Below the pieces are notes generated by a model. That model did no database searches. It had not been told where the DNA came from and worked only from the letters and a program-made list of their open reading frames with translations. Shown here piece after piece: positions 14,288 to 23,281 of a stretch of 64,000 nt of DNA; within the stretch, counting starts at the first letter, position 1; each line of letters begins with the position of its first letter. A program made the position numbers and the translations under genes. This stretch comes from Chryseobacterium sp. OV279. Lineage in GTDB: Bacteria > Bacteroidota > Bacteroidia > Flavobacteriales > Weeksellaceae. Location: the NCBI RefSeq assembly GCF_900128945.1, contig NZ_FQUD01000001.1, positions 1,415,450 to 1,479,449 on the forward strand, given 5' to 3'.

Positions 14288-14992
14288 ATGAACTTCCTGC
14301 AAGCCGAATGGCGAAAACTAGCCATAATCAATTACGACATAGACCCTGAGATTTTATTGAAATATCTCCCTGAAGGAACTGAGCTGGATTTCTATCAAGG
14401 AAAGTGCTATGTAAGTCTGGTTGGATTTATGTTTTTAAACACGAAATTACTTGGACTTTCTATTCCGTTTTACCGGAATTTTGAAGAGGTTAATCTAAGA
14501 TTTTACGTTAAAAAGAAAGAAAAAAATACATGGAAAAGAGGTGTTGTTTTTATTAAAGAGATCGTTCCTAAATATGCGCTTAGTTTTGTAGCCAATTCAT
14601 TTTATAAGGAAAATTATATAACAATGCCTATGAATAATGAGATCAGATTGAATGGGGATGAACTGACGGTAAAATACGAATGGAAAGATAAAAGCTGGCA
14701 TTCCATCCAAATAACGGCTGATAGTAAAGCTTTGCCGATGGAAGATGATTCAGAATTTGAATTCATTACCGAACATTATTTTGGATTCACCAAAAGAGAA
14801 CATAAAACTTCTGAATATGAAGTCTGCCACCCGAAATGGGAACATTATCCGGTTAAAGATTACCAGCTGGATATTGAATTCAATGCCCTCTACGGGAAAG
14901 AATTTCAGTTCCTTAATGAGCAGAAACCAATCTCTGTCATGCTGGCAGAAGGGTCTGAAATTGAAGTGAAAACAAAGAAATACCTCATGTGA
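14288..14992 (+). CDS. DUF2071 (YqjF-like) family protein
   Basis: 234 residues. The opening LQAEWRKLAIINYDIDPEILLKYLPEGTELD, followed by GKCYVSLVGFMFLNTKLLGLSIPFYRNFEEVNLRFYVK, matches the pattern of the DUF2071/COG3361 family, which resembles acetoacetate-decarboxylase-like folds. No catalytic Lys assignment can be made with confidence. The family has no established activity that I can state. It follows an octanucleotide array and is followed by the hairpin-repeat region, so it may be a single-gene unit. Confidence 0.75.
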   Translation: MNFLQAEWRKLAIINYDIDPEILLKYLPEGTELDFYQGKCYVSLVGFMFLNTKLLGLSIPFYRNFEEVNLRFYVKKKEKNTWKRGVVFIKEIVPKYALSFVANSFYKENYITMPMNNEIRLNGDELTVKYEWKDKSWHSIQITADSKALPMEDDSEFEFITEHYFGFTKREHKTSEYEVCHPKWEHYPVKDYQLDIEFNALYGKEFQFLNEQKPISVMLAEGSEIEVKTKKYLM

Positions 14993-15103
14993 TCTTTTCA
15001 CCACAAAAGGGACAAAAGTTTTTAAACACGTTTTAATTAAAGCTGAAAACTGAATCCATTAAAGTTCATATAATTTGAAGAAATTATAAATGAAATTGGC
15101 ACG

Positions 15104-15313
15104 AGACAACCCAGCCACAACGTGGCGATTTAGCCAAAGATAGGATGCAGTCCTATCAAAAGTATATCATAAAATCTGCTAGACAACCAGGCACAACCGG
15201 GCGATTTAGCCAAAGATAGGATGCAGTCCTATCAGAAGTATATCATAAATCTGCTAGACAACCAAGTACAACCAGGTGATTTACCCCAAGATAGGATGCA
15301 GTCCTGTCAGATT
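15104..15313. repeat. Tandem hairpin repeat, 75-77-nt unit, three copies (last partial)
   Basis: Copies lie at 15104-15180, 15181-15255 and about 15256-15313. Each carries AGACAACC, a small hairpin (clear as GCCAC-AAC-GTGGC in copy 1), GCGATTTAGCC, the hairpin GATAGGA-TGCAG-TCCTATC, and, in copies 1 and 2, a spacer ending AATCTGCT. A diverged fourth copy is at 11734. The repeats fill most of the 379-nt gap 14993-15371, whose remainder shows nothing else. Confidence 0.85.
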
Positions 15314-15371
15314 AAAATTAAGGTTTGCCGATTAAAGAAAGGATGTTTAAATTAGCAAAAACGAACCTTGT

Positions 15372-16814
15372 ATGCTCATTAAACAGAAAACGAAAAACCT
15401 TTTCCTGTCCACTTTTTTTATATCCTCAGCCTGTTTTTCGCAGGCGCATAATGTTTCTGCAGGCTATCAAAAGCCGGACGATCCGCTCGTCGTTCAGAAT
15501 CTGGAAGAGTGGCAGGACCTTAAATTCGGACTGTTTATGCATTGGGGAACCTACAGCCAGTGGGGAATTGTGGAAAGCTGGAGCCTTTGTCCGGAAGATG
15601 AATCCTGGACACAGAGAAAACCGGAACATGGGAAATCTTACAATGAATATGTAAAGAACTATGAAAATCTTCAGACAACTTTCAATCCGGTAGAATTTAA
15701 TCCTCAGAAATGGGCTGATGCTACTAAGAAAGCCGGAATGAAGTATGTGGTTTTCACCACGAAGCATCATGACGGTTTCACGATGTTCGATACCAAAGAA
15801 TCTGATTATAAAATTACTTCTCCCAAAACTCCTTTCTCAAAAAATCCGAAAGCGGATGTTACCAGAGAAATCTTCAATACTTTTAGAAAAGATGGGTTTA
15901 AAATCGGAGCCTATTTTTCAAAGCCTGACTGGCATTCTGAAAATTACTGGTGGCCGTACTTTCCACCAAAAGATAGGAATGTCAACTATGACCCGAAGAA
16001 ATACCCTGAAAGATGGAATAACTTTAAAAAATTCACTTTTAATCAGCTGAACGAGATCACGTCCAATTATGGGAAAATCGATATTCTTTGGCTGGATGGG
16101 GGTTGGGTACGTCCTTTTAAAACCATCGATCCTTCTGTGGAATGGCAGAGAACCATCAAAGTGGAACAGGATATTGATATGGATAAAATAGGGACCATGG
16201 CCAGAAAGAACCAACCGGGAATTATTGTGGTAGACCGTACCGTACCTGGAAAGTGGGAGAACTATGTAACTCCTGAACAGGCAGTTCCGGAACATGCCCT
16301 TTCTATTCCCTGGGAGAGTTGCATCACAATGGGAGACTCTTTTTCCTATGTTCCCAATGATAACTATAAATCTTCCCAGAAAATCATAGAAACCCTTATA
16401 AAAATTATCTCAAGAGGTGGAAACTACCTGATGAATATTGCTCCAGGTCCCAATGGAGATTATGATCCGATTGTGTATGAAAGATTAAAAGAAATTTCCA
16501 ATTGGATGGATAAAAATCAGTCAGCGGTTTTTGCAACCAGAAGTGCAGAGCCTTATCACGACGGAAATTTTTATTATACCCAATCAAAAGATGCTAAAAC
16601 ATTGAATGTTTTCCATATCGATGATATAACAGAGTACAAAACTCCATCAGAACTCAATTTTCAGCTTCCGGACGGTTTTCAGCCAAAATCATTGAAAATT
16701 CTCGGTCTGAGTTCAAAAATTCAGTGGAAACAAACCGGAAACAGGATTGAAATAAAACTTCCTGAGGAAAGAACAAAACTGAAGTTGGCCACTGTAATTC
16801 AAATGACAAAATAA
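15372..16814 (+). CDS. Alpha-L-fucosidase, glycoside hydrolase family 29
   Basis: 480 residues with a signal peptide (about 1-24, STFFISSACFSQ) so probably periplasmic or surface-located. GH29 features are the N-terminal WQDLKFGLFMHWGTYSQWG, KYVVFTTKHHDGFTMFDTKESDYKI, and the nucleophile region KIDILWLDGGW with catalytic Asp about 243. Retaining cleavage of alpha-L-fucosyl residues from glycans is the family reaction. The stop codon overlaps the start of a GH3 glycosidase (16812-16814), so the two enzymes are co-translated and probably act on the same glycan. No SusC/SusD pair is adjacent, so this is not a complete utilisation locus. Confidence 0.92.
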   Translation: MLIKQKTKNLFLSTFFISSACFSQAHNVSAGYQKPDDPLVVQNLEEWQDLKFGLFMHWGTYSQWGIVESWSLCPEDESWTQRKPEHGKSYNEYVKNYENLQTTFNPVEFNPQKWADATKKAGMKYVVFTTKHHDGFTMFDTKESDYKITSPKTPFSKNPKADVTREIFNTFRKDGFKIGAYFSKPDWHSENYWWPYFPPKDRNVNYDPKKYPERWNNFKKFTFNQLNEITSNYGKIDILWLDGGWVRPFKTIDPSVEWQRTIKVEQDIDMDKIGTMARKNQPGIIVVDRTVPGKWENYVTPEQAVPEHALSIPWESCITMGDSFSYVPNDNYKSSQKIIETLIKIISRGGNYLMNIAPGPNGDYDPIVYERLKEISNWMDKNQSAVFATRSAEPYHDGNFYYTQSKDAKTLNVFHIDDITEYKTPSELNFQLPDGFQPKSLKILGLSSKIQWKQTGNRIEIKLPEERTKLKLATVIQMTK

Positions 16815-19477
16815 TGAAGTTGATTAAAATTATGGTCATTGTATTGTCTTTCAGTTCTGTTTACTTGCATGCCCAAAAAGAAAAACCATTATACAAAGAT
16901 TCGAAACAGTCCATTGAAATCAGGGTTCAGGATTTGTTGAAAAGAATGACACCGGAAGAAAAATTCTGGCAGTGTTTTATGATTCCAGGAGATCTGGATA
17001 ATGTTCCCAAACACCAGTACAGACACGGAATCTTTGGATTGCAGGTGAGTGCCGGAAACCAGGGCGGAGGTGTAGCCGGACAGATGCTGAAATATAATGC
17101 GAATGAAGATGCTGAAAAACTGGCGATAAAAATCAATGCCATCCAAAAATACTTCGTTGAAGAATCCAGGCTCGGAATTCCAATCATTCCTTTTGATGAA
17201 GCTTTACACGGACTGGTTCGGGAAGGAGCCACTGCTTTTCCGCAGGCTATCGGTTTGGCTGCTTCTTTCAATCCGGATCTGATGAAGGAAGTATCCTCAG
17301 CCATAGCAAAAGAGTCGAAACTTAGAGGAATTCGCCAGATTCTGACACCTGTGGTCAATCTTGCCAGCGATGTCAGATGGGGGCGTACAGAGGAAACTTA
17401 TGGCGAAGATCCTTTTTTAACTTCATTGATGGGCGTTAGTTTTGTAAGTTCTTTTGAAAATCAGGGAATCATTACCACTCCAAAACACTTTTTAGCCAAT
17501 GTAGGAGAGGGCGGCAGAGATTCTTATCCGATCCACTGGAGTAAGCGGTATCTTGAAGAAAATCACCTCGTTCCTTTTGATAAAGCATTTGCAATGGGAA
17601 AAAGCAGATCGGTCATGACTTCTTATAACCTGTTGGACGGAAGACCTTCAACGGCCAATCATTGGTTGCTCACAGATAAATTAAAGAAAGAATGGAACTT
17701 TAAAGGTTTTGTGATCAGTGATGCCAGTGCGGTAGGAGGAGCGAATGTACTGCATTTTACAGCAAAGGATTATGATGATGCTTCAGCACAGGCCATCAAT
17801 GCAGGATTGGATGTGATATTTCAGACAGACTATCAGCATTACAAACTTTTTATACCACCATTTTTAGACGGAAGAATTTCACAAAACAGAATAAATGATG
17901 CTGTAACAAGAGTGCTTAGGGCAAAATTTGAACTGGGACTTTTTGAAAATCCTTATGTCTCGGTCAAAGAAATACAGGAATTAAAAAAGATCAATCATAA
18001 ACCATTAGCCGAAAAGGCTGCACTTGAGTCTTTTGTTCTGCTACAAAACAATAATGGAACGCTTCCCGTTTCCGGAACTGTAAAGAGGATAGCTATTATC
18101 GGAACAGATGCCGCTGATGCAAGGTTGGGCGGATATTCCGGACCGGGAAATAATAAAGTAAGTATTCTGCAGGGCATTAAAAATTTCACCAAAGATAAAA
18201 ATATAGAAATCCTATATGCAAAAGGGATTACGTGGGATTTGAAGGACTTTAAAACAGTTCCCGCCGACCTTTTATCATTCGGGAACAAAAAAGGATTACA
18301 CGGAAGTTATTTTTCCAACAGCGTTTTAAAAGATACACCGGCTTTTGAAAGGCAGGATGAACAGATCAACTTTAAATGGACACTATATTCTCCGGACCCT
18401 GAAAAACTGCAACCTGACAATTATAGTATTCGGTGGACAGGAAAACTGAAAGCTCCAGAAAATGGAAAATATCAGTTGGGACTGCATGGAAATGATGGTT
18501 TCAGATTGTATTTAAACGGAAAACCGGTGATTGACCAATGGGAAAAACTGGGTTATTCTACTAAAACAATATCTCTGGATTTTGTTAAAGACCAACAGTA
18601 TGATATCGTCATCGAGTTCCATGAAAACAGGGGCGAAGCAAATATTGAACTGATCTGGAATTATGGCATTGAAAATGATCAGAAAGACTTTGATGAGGCA
18701 TTAAAAATGGCGCAGAATGCAGATCATATCATCATCACGGCAGGCATTCATGAAGGCGAATTTCAGGACCGTTCTTCACTGAGTCTTCCGGGAAATCAGG
18801 AAAAAATGATTCAAGAGGTTGCTAAATTAAACAAACCTGTCACTGTAATTTTGGTAGGTGGTTCTGCTATAAAAACAACGGCATGGAAGGATAAAGTAGG
18901 AGCAATTCTGGATGTCTGGTATCCGGGTGAAGAAGGGGGAAATGCGGTGGCAAAAGTATTGTTTGGAGCAGAAAACCCATCCGGAAAACTTCCCATCACA
19001 TTTCCGGTGGAAGAGGGACAATTGCCGTTGACGTACAATCATCATCCAACAGGAAGAGGAAATGACTACCATGATTTGAGTGGAGAGCCATTATATCCGT
19101 TCGGTTTTGGACTGAGCTATACTGCTTTCGAAATGTCTGACTTGCAGTTAGACAAAACAAAATATTCAGAGAATGAAACCATCACAGCAAAAGTTTGGGT
19201 TAAAAATACTGGATCAAAAGCCGGAAGTGAAGTGATTCAGTTGTATGTAAAAGATCTGCTGGCATCAGTTTCCAGACCTGTTATCGAATTGAAAGGATTA
19301 AAAAAGGTTCATCTGAATCCGGGAGAATCCAAACAGGTGACAATTGAAGTTCCCGTAAAAGACCTTCAGTTTTTGGATGAAAAGATGAAGTGGATCGTAG
19401 AAAAAGGCACCTACCGGATTATGGTTGGAAATTCTTCTAAAAACCTGCCTTTGAAAAGGAATATTGAAGTGGAATAA
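16814..19477 (+). CDS. Glycoside hydrolase family 3 with inserted PA14 domain
   Basis: 887 residues with an N-terminal signal peptide (MKLIKIMVIVLSFSSVYLHAQ). The GH3 barrel includes VNLASDVRWGRTEETYGEDPF, TTPKHFLANVGEGG and the nucleophile motif GFVISDASAVGG with Asp about 302. A PA14 domain lies within the second GH3 domain at about 494-640 (GLHGSYFSN...WTGKLKAPENGKYQLGLHGNDGFRLYLNG). This is followed by GGNAVAKVLFGAENPSGKLPITFP and a C-terminal Fn3-like domain. Family activities include beta-glucosidase and beta-xylosidase, and substrate cannot be fixed from sequence. PA14 insertions usually shape the substrate pocket. Overlap with the GH29 gene implies joint glycan degradation. Confidence 0.92.
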   Translation: MKLIKIMVIVLSFSSVYLHAQKEKPLYKDSKQSIEIRVQDLLKRMTPEEKFWQCFMIPGDLDNVPKHQYRHGIFGLQVSAGNQGGGVAGQMLKYNANEDAEKLAIKINAIQKYFVEESRLGIPIIPFDEALHGLVREGATAFPQAIGLAASFNPDLMKEVSSAIAKESKLRGIRQILTPVVNLASDVRWGRTEETYGEDPFLTSLMGVSFVSSFENQGIITTPKHFLANVGEGGRDSYPIHWSKRYLEENHLVPFDKAFAMGKSRSVMTSYNLLDGRPSTANHWLLTDKLKKEWNFKGFVISDASAVGGANVLHFTAKDYDDASAQAINAGLDVIFQTDYQHYKLFIPPFLDGRISQNRINDAVTRVLRAKFELGLFENPYVSVKEIQELKKINHKPLAEKAALESFVLLQNNNGTLPVSGTVKRIAIIGTDAADARLGGYSGPGNNKVSILQGIKNFTKDKNIEILYAKGITWDLKDFKTVPADLLSFGNKKGLHGSYFSNSVLKDTPAFERQDEQINFKWTLYSPDPEKLQPDNYSIRWTGKLKAPENGKYQLGLHGNDGFRLYLNGKPVIDQWEKLGYSTKTISLDFVKDQQYDIVIEFHENRGEANIELIWNYGIENDQKDFDEALKMAQNADHIIITAGIHEGEFQDRSSLSLPGNQEKMIQEVAKLNKPVTVILVGGSAIKTTAWKDKVGAILDVWYPGEEGGNAVAKVLFGAENPSGKLPITFPVEEGQLPLTYNHHPTGRGNDYHDLSGEPLYPFGFGLSYTAFEMSDLQLDKTKYSENETITAKVWVKNTGSKAGSEVIQLYVKDLLASVSRPVIELKGLKKVHLNPGESKQVTIEVPVKDLQFLDEKMKWIVEKGTYRIMVGNSSKNLPLKRNIEVE

Positions 19478-19618
19478 TTTCTCCTTTTTGACACAAAAAA
19501 GTGTGGAATTTTAATTCAAATGATCGCTATGGTACGATATATGTAATATTTGTTGAAACCTGAATGAATTTAAATGATAAAAATTGATTATTTAAACCAC
19601 TCAAAAAAAATAAATCTC

Positions 19619-19873
19619 ATGAGAAAGTTTTTGATATCAACAGTCGTGTTATTAGGCTTATCAATGAATGTTAATGCCCAAAAAAGTCCTCCGGCCCCAC
19701 CAACTAAAAGTGAATTGATTAATATCAAATCAAGAGAGCTGGACAAAAGATACAATACAGAGAAAAAACTCATTTTGAATCACCCGCTTGCCACTAAAAA
19801 GATGAAACGTGATCAGCTAAAAGCTTTGAATGAAAAATACCAGAGCCAGAAAAAATTGCTGAGAAAAATGTAA
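19619..19873 (+). CDS. Small secreted protein of unknown function
   Basis: 84 residues from the ATG at 19619, chosen because it places a signal peptide (MRKFLISTVVLLGLSMNVNAQ) at the N-terminus. A start at 19574 would add 15 polar residues before it. The mature part is short, Lys-rich and probably helical (KSELINIKSRELDKRYNTEKK; KMKRDQLKALNEKY). No family recognised. A bidirectional terminator follows. Confidence 0.6.
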   Translation: MRKFLISTVVLLGLSMNVNAQKSPPAPPTKSELINIKSRELDKRYNTEKKLILNHPLATKKMKRDQLKALNEKYQSQKKLLRKM

Positions 19874-19932
19874 TATTCAATCTCAAAAAATGATACAAAA
19901 TCCGTTTAAAAACGGAAAGCAGACACAATATA

Positions 19933-19965
19933 AAAAGCCGTTTCACACAAAATGAAACGGCTTTT
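19933..19965. terminator. Bidirectional terminator between convergent genes
   Basis: Perfect 13-bp stem AAAAGCCGTTTCA/TGAAACGGCTTTT (19933-19945 and 19953-19965), 7-nt loop, with A and T runs on the outer sides. It separates the small secreted gene from the convergent gene ending at 20008. Confidence 0.85.
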
Positions 19966-20007
19966 ATATGATATTAAGTCAATCTTAGCTTTAGTCTTAC
20001 CTCAACT

Positions 20008-20892
20008 TTAATATAATTTCCTCGCCAACAGTAAATTCAGAAGGAAAGTCCCCGTCCAGTTACTGTTATTACCTCCGTTAAGACCTATAAAGTCAATACG
20101 GGCAACAGAGACTGTAAGTCTTGTTTTTCCTGATACATTGGCTAGACTGACAAAAGAAGCGGTAAAAACATCAGGAAAACTGGAGTTGTTTCCCGCGGTT
20201 AAAATCGGGTACATATTGGTGACATTGAAAGCCGGACCTTGGTATTCATACACGATGGTCATTCGGCTGGTATTCGAAAAGGAGGCTGTGTGACCATAAG
20301 TTGTGGAAGCTTTGCTGATCACCCACCACGCATCTGTTCCGGTTCCTGTATCGTAAGATGTTACCGTATGGTTAGTCCAGTCACTGACTCCCGGACTACC
20401 ATTCCCGTGAGGAGGAATAGAAAGCTGTACCCCGTAAATGTCTACATTGCTGGGTTTCGGAAGCACGGTAAAGGAAAGATCCCAGGTTCCTCCCGTTGTA
20501 TTGCTGTTGTTCACTACTTCAGCATAAGCACCTGTAGGGATTACAAAAGAGGTCACAGGCGTATTATCGATTCTCAGAGTATTCCCGCTGGATGCCTGAA
20601 GCGTAATGCCGGACGCAGAGATATTCTTTATTTTATAAATTCTTCCCGTATAGCTGCTCGTTCCGGTTCCGATGACAGGAAGGGTAAATGTAGCATTGGC
20701 CGCTCCGTCATACGTGATGTAGTGGTCTGTAGCCGTAATATTGTACGCAGTAGCAGTGATTTGCTTATAGTCGGCGCCCAGAGATCCGGCAACAGCTAAA
20801 GTACTGTTAGGAGTCGTGGTTCTAATGCCAACTTGTGCATTGAAGAATAAACTGCATAAAAGAAAAGCGAAAATTAAATTCTTTGTTTTCAT
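20008..20892 (-). CDS. Secreted strand-rich protein with flavobacterial VGI-TTP motif
   Basis: 294 residues. The signal peptide (MKTKNLIFAFLLCSLFFNAQ) is followed at once by VGIRTTTPNSTLAVAGSLGA. This is the short motif at the mature N-terminus of many flavobacterial surface or fibre-like proteins, usually of the form VGINTTTPxxTLDV. The rest is rich in Thr, Ser, Asn and Gly and looks beta-structured (SGITLQASSGNTLRI; TGAYAEVVNNS). No T9SS sorting domain is evident at the C-terminus, which ends LLLARKLY. Homologues are usually annotated as hypothetical. An adhesive or structural role is inference only. Confidence 0.65.
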   Translation of the reverse strand: MKTKNLIFAFLLCSLFFNAQVGIRTTTPNSTLAVAGSLGADYKQITATAYNITATDHYITYDGAANATFTLPVIGTGTSSYTGRIYKIKNISASGITLQASSGNTLRIDNTPVTSFVIPTGAYAEVVNNSNTTGGTWDLSFTVLPKPSNVDIYGVQLSIPPHGNGSPGVSDWTNHTVTSYDTGTGTDAWWVISKASTTYGHTASFSNTSRMTIVYEYQGPAFNVTNMYPILTAGNNSSFPDVFTASFVSLANVSGKTRLTVSVARIDFIGLNGGNNSNWTGTFLLNLLLARKLY

Positions 20893-20973
20893 TTGTTTGG
20901 ATTTTCTGCAAAAATAAAGAAAAATATTATACTGTATTCATTTACAAATGATTATTTTACTTCTTGTGATAGT

Positions 20974-20992
20974 ACATCACTGTAATGTGATG
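20974..20992. promoter_or_regulatory. Inverted repeat upstream of the secreted-protein gene
   Basis: ACATCAC-N5-GTGATGT (20974-20980 and 20986-20992), followed on the plus strand by TTTTT. It lies 82 nt upstream of the minus-strand start at 20892, so it could be an operator. The T-run would also fit a terminator-like hairpin, but no plus-strand gene precedes it. Confidence 0.35.
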
Positions 20993-21170
20993 TTTTTGTG
21001 TGAATTTAAATTTTAGAATAGTAATTAATATTTGATAAAAAAAATGCGTTTATGGAAAATGGGTTCACCGGCAGCCGGCGAAATCAAGTTAGTGTTCAGT
21101 GAAATATGAAATGCCAGAACATAAAACATCCAATATTTTTCCTTAAATTCGCATAAAAATTTTTAAAATA

Positions 21171-22559
21171 ATGAACTACGATATCATTGTCATCGGAAGC
21201 GGTCCTGGCGGTTATGTTACAGCCATCAGAGCAGCACAATTGGGTTTCAAAACTGCAATTATCGAGAAAGAAAACTTAGGAGGTATCTGCCTTAACTGGG
21301 GATGTATTCCTACGAAAGCTTTATTGAAGTCTGCGCAGGTTTTTCATTATATCAACCACGCTGAAGACTATGGTCTGAATAAGGTGGAAGCTAGTTTTGA
21401 ATTTCCAAACGTAATCCAGAGAAGCCGTGGGGTAGCCAGCAAAATGAGCAAAGGAATTGAATTCCTGATGAAGAAGAACAAGATCGATGTGATTCTTGGT
21501 ACAGCTACAGTTCAGAAAGGTAAAAAAGTGTCTGTTACAGATAAAGATGGTAAAGTAACTGAATATGCAGGAGAAAATATCATTATCGCAACAGGTGCAC
21601 GTTCAAGAGAACTTCCAAACCTTCCTCAGGATGGTAAAAAAGTAATCGGATACAGACAGGCATTATCTCTTCCTGAGCAGCCGAAATCTATGATTGTGGT
21701 AGGTTCCGGAGCTATCGGGGTAGAATTTGCTGATTTCTATAATACAATGGGAACTAAAGTAACCGTTGTAGAATTTATGCCAAACATCGTTCCTGTAGAA
21801 GATGAAGAAATTTCTAAGCACTTAGAAAAATCTCTTAAGAAGACAGGAATCGAGATCATGACCAATGCATCTGTAGAAAGCGTTGACACCAGCGGTGAAG
21901 GCGTAAAAGCTACTGTAAAAACTGCTAACGGAACCATTACCCTTGAAGCTGATATTTTACTTTCTGCTGTAGGAATCGCTGCCAATATCGAAAATATCGG
22001 ATTGGAAGAAGTGGGAATCCAGACAGATAAAGGAAGAGTTTTGGTTAACGAATGGTACGAAACTTCAGTTCCTGGTTACTATGCAATCGGTGATATTATT
22101 CCTACTCAGGCTTTAGCACACGTCGCTTCTGCTGAAGGAATCACTTGTGTAGAAAAAATCAAAGGAATGCACGTTGAGAAAATCGACTATGGCAATATCC
22201 CTGGATGTACTTACTGTCACCCTGAAGTAGCTTCTGTAGGTCTTACAGAAAAGCAGGCTAAAGAAAAAGGATATGAGATCAAAGTAGGTAAATTCCCTCT
22301 TTCTGCAAGTGGTAAAGCTACTGCTAACGGAAACACAGATGGTTTCATTAAAGTAATTTTTGATGCTAAATACGGTGAATGGTTAGGATGCCACATGATC
22401 GGAGAAGGCGTTACAGATATGGTTGCAGAAGCAGTGGTTGCCAGAAAACTGGAAACTACAGGTCATGAAATCATTAAATCGATCCACCCGCACCCAACAG
22501 TTTCTGAAGCCATTATGGAAGCAGCAGCAGCGGCTTACGGTGAAGTGATCCACATCTAA
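21171..22559 (+). CDS. lpdA: Dihydrolipoyl dehydrogenase (E3)
   Basis: 462 residues. This FAD flavoprotein reoxidises the dihydrolipoyl groups of 2-oxo-acid dehydrogenase complexes with NAD+. Visible are the FAD dinucleotide fold VIGSGPGGYVTAIRAAQLG at the N-terminus, the redox disulfide in GGICLNWGCIPTK (Cys41 and Cys46 region), the NAD fold VVGSGAIGVEFADFYN, and the C-terminal interface motif HPHPTVSEAIMEAA carrying the catalytic His-Glu. A near-consensus -7 box TAAATTCG is at 21144. It may supply E3 for the E1 at the left edge of the window. A PH-domain gene follows after 29 nt. Confidence 0.95.
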   Translation: MNYDIIVIGSGPGGYVTAIRAAQLGFKTAIIEKENLGGICLNWGCIPTKALLKSAQVFHYINHAEDYGLNKVEASFEFPNVIQRSRGVASKMSKGIEFLMKKNKIDVILGTATVQKGKKVSVTDKDGKVTEYAGENIIIATGARSRELPNLPQDGKKVIGYRQALSLPEQPKSMIVVGSGAIGVEFADFYNTMGTKVTVVEFMPNIVPVEDEEISKHLEKSLKKTGIEIMTNASVESVDTSGEGVKATVKTANGTITLEADILLSAVGIAANIENIGLEEVGIQTDKGRVLVNEWYETSVPGYYAIGDIIPTQALAHVASAEGITCVEKIKGMHVEKIDYGNIPGCTYCHPEVASVGLTEKQAKEKGYEIKVGKFPLSASGKATANGNTDGFIKVIFDAKYGEWLGCHMIGEGVTDMVAEAVVARKLETTGHEIIKSIHPHPTVSEAIMEAAAAAYGEVIHI

Positions 22560-22588
22560 TTCAAACATAACTAATAACGTATTCAAAG

Positions 22589-23203
22589 ATGTTTAAAAAA
22601 CTTGCTGCAGAAGCACTGGGTCTTGGTGATATCGGGAAAATTATCCCTTCTCAGGACTATGACAAAGTAGACTCGGACGACTATATTTTATCGGAAGATA
22701 ATGAAAGAATTTTCTTCTTAATCAAATCTAAAAGAGATGAATACTGCTTTACCAACAGAGCATTAATTCATATCGACGGAGCCAGTGCTCTGGACAAAAA
22801 GAGAATTTTAAGAAGGTACGAATATTATCAGTTTCCTTTCTCCAATATAGCGTTACAGACTGCGGGAACGATTGATCTTGACGTGGAAATTTCATTCCAT
22901 ATCGGAAATGTTCCGTTGATGATCAGTGTAAGCAAAGGTCAGATCGATCAGTTAAAAGATCTTTACAAAGCTCTTTTGGCGATTCAGCAGGAAGTACACC
23001 ATAATCAGTCGATTTTAGGGTTCTCTGTAGACAGCCTTCAGAAAGCAATTACAACAGTTGCGGCCGGAAAGCAGGAAAATGTATCCAAAAGCCAGGAATT
23101 GCAGCATGTAAATGAATATGTTTTCAACTGGTCTAGGAGCAGCTATGAGAAATACAATCAGAAAGATTTCTCGGCCATCTTTGAAAAGTATATCAATAAT
23201 TAA
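22589..23203 (+). CDS. PH domain-containing protein (bacterial PH-like)
   Basis: 204 residues. The segment SEDNERIFFLIKSKRDEYCFTNRALIHIDGASALDKKRILRRYEYYQFPFSNI is the core of the bacterial PH-like domain family (YvbH/DUF1696 type), with LDVEISFHIGNVPLMISVSK as the later strands and a helical C-terminus. No signal peptide, so probably cytoplasmic. It lies 29 nt after the dihydrolipoyl dehydrogenase gene and ends before a strong terminator, so the two are likely co-transcribed. No biochemical role is established for these proteins. Confidence 0.78.
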   Translation: MFKKLAAEALGLGDIGKIIPSQDYDKVDSDDYILSEDNERIFFLIKSKRDEYCFTNRALIHIDGASALDKKRILRRYEYYQFPFSNIALQTAGTIDLDVEISFHIGNVPLMISVSKGQIDQLKDLYKALLAIQQEVHHNQSILGFSVDSLQKAITTVAAGKQENVSKSQELQHVNEYVFNWSRSSYEKYNQKDFSAIFEKYINN

Positions 23204-23229
23204 GAAGATCTTACCTCTTAATATACCAG

Positions 23230-23257
23230 CCACAGACATTTCGTCTGTGGTTTTTTT
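23230..23257 (+). terminator. Terminator after the PH-domain gene
   Basis: Perfect stem CCACAGAC/GTCTGTGG (23230-23237 and 23243-23250), 5-nt loop, followed by seven T residues. Confidence 0.88.
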
Positions 23258-23281
23258 GTAAATTCAGGAAAAATTTTAAAA

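Noticed and set aside
15104..15313. CRISPR array
   Set aside because: Units are 75-77 nt and nearly identical throughout, without alternating repeats and variable spacers. They are tandem hairpin repeats.
20239..20799. Long plus-strand frame opposite the secreted strand-rich gene
   Set aside because: It lies entirely antisense to a gene with a clear signal peptide and typical composition. Its own product (many Arg/Cys/Gly, no motif) looks like a shadow.
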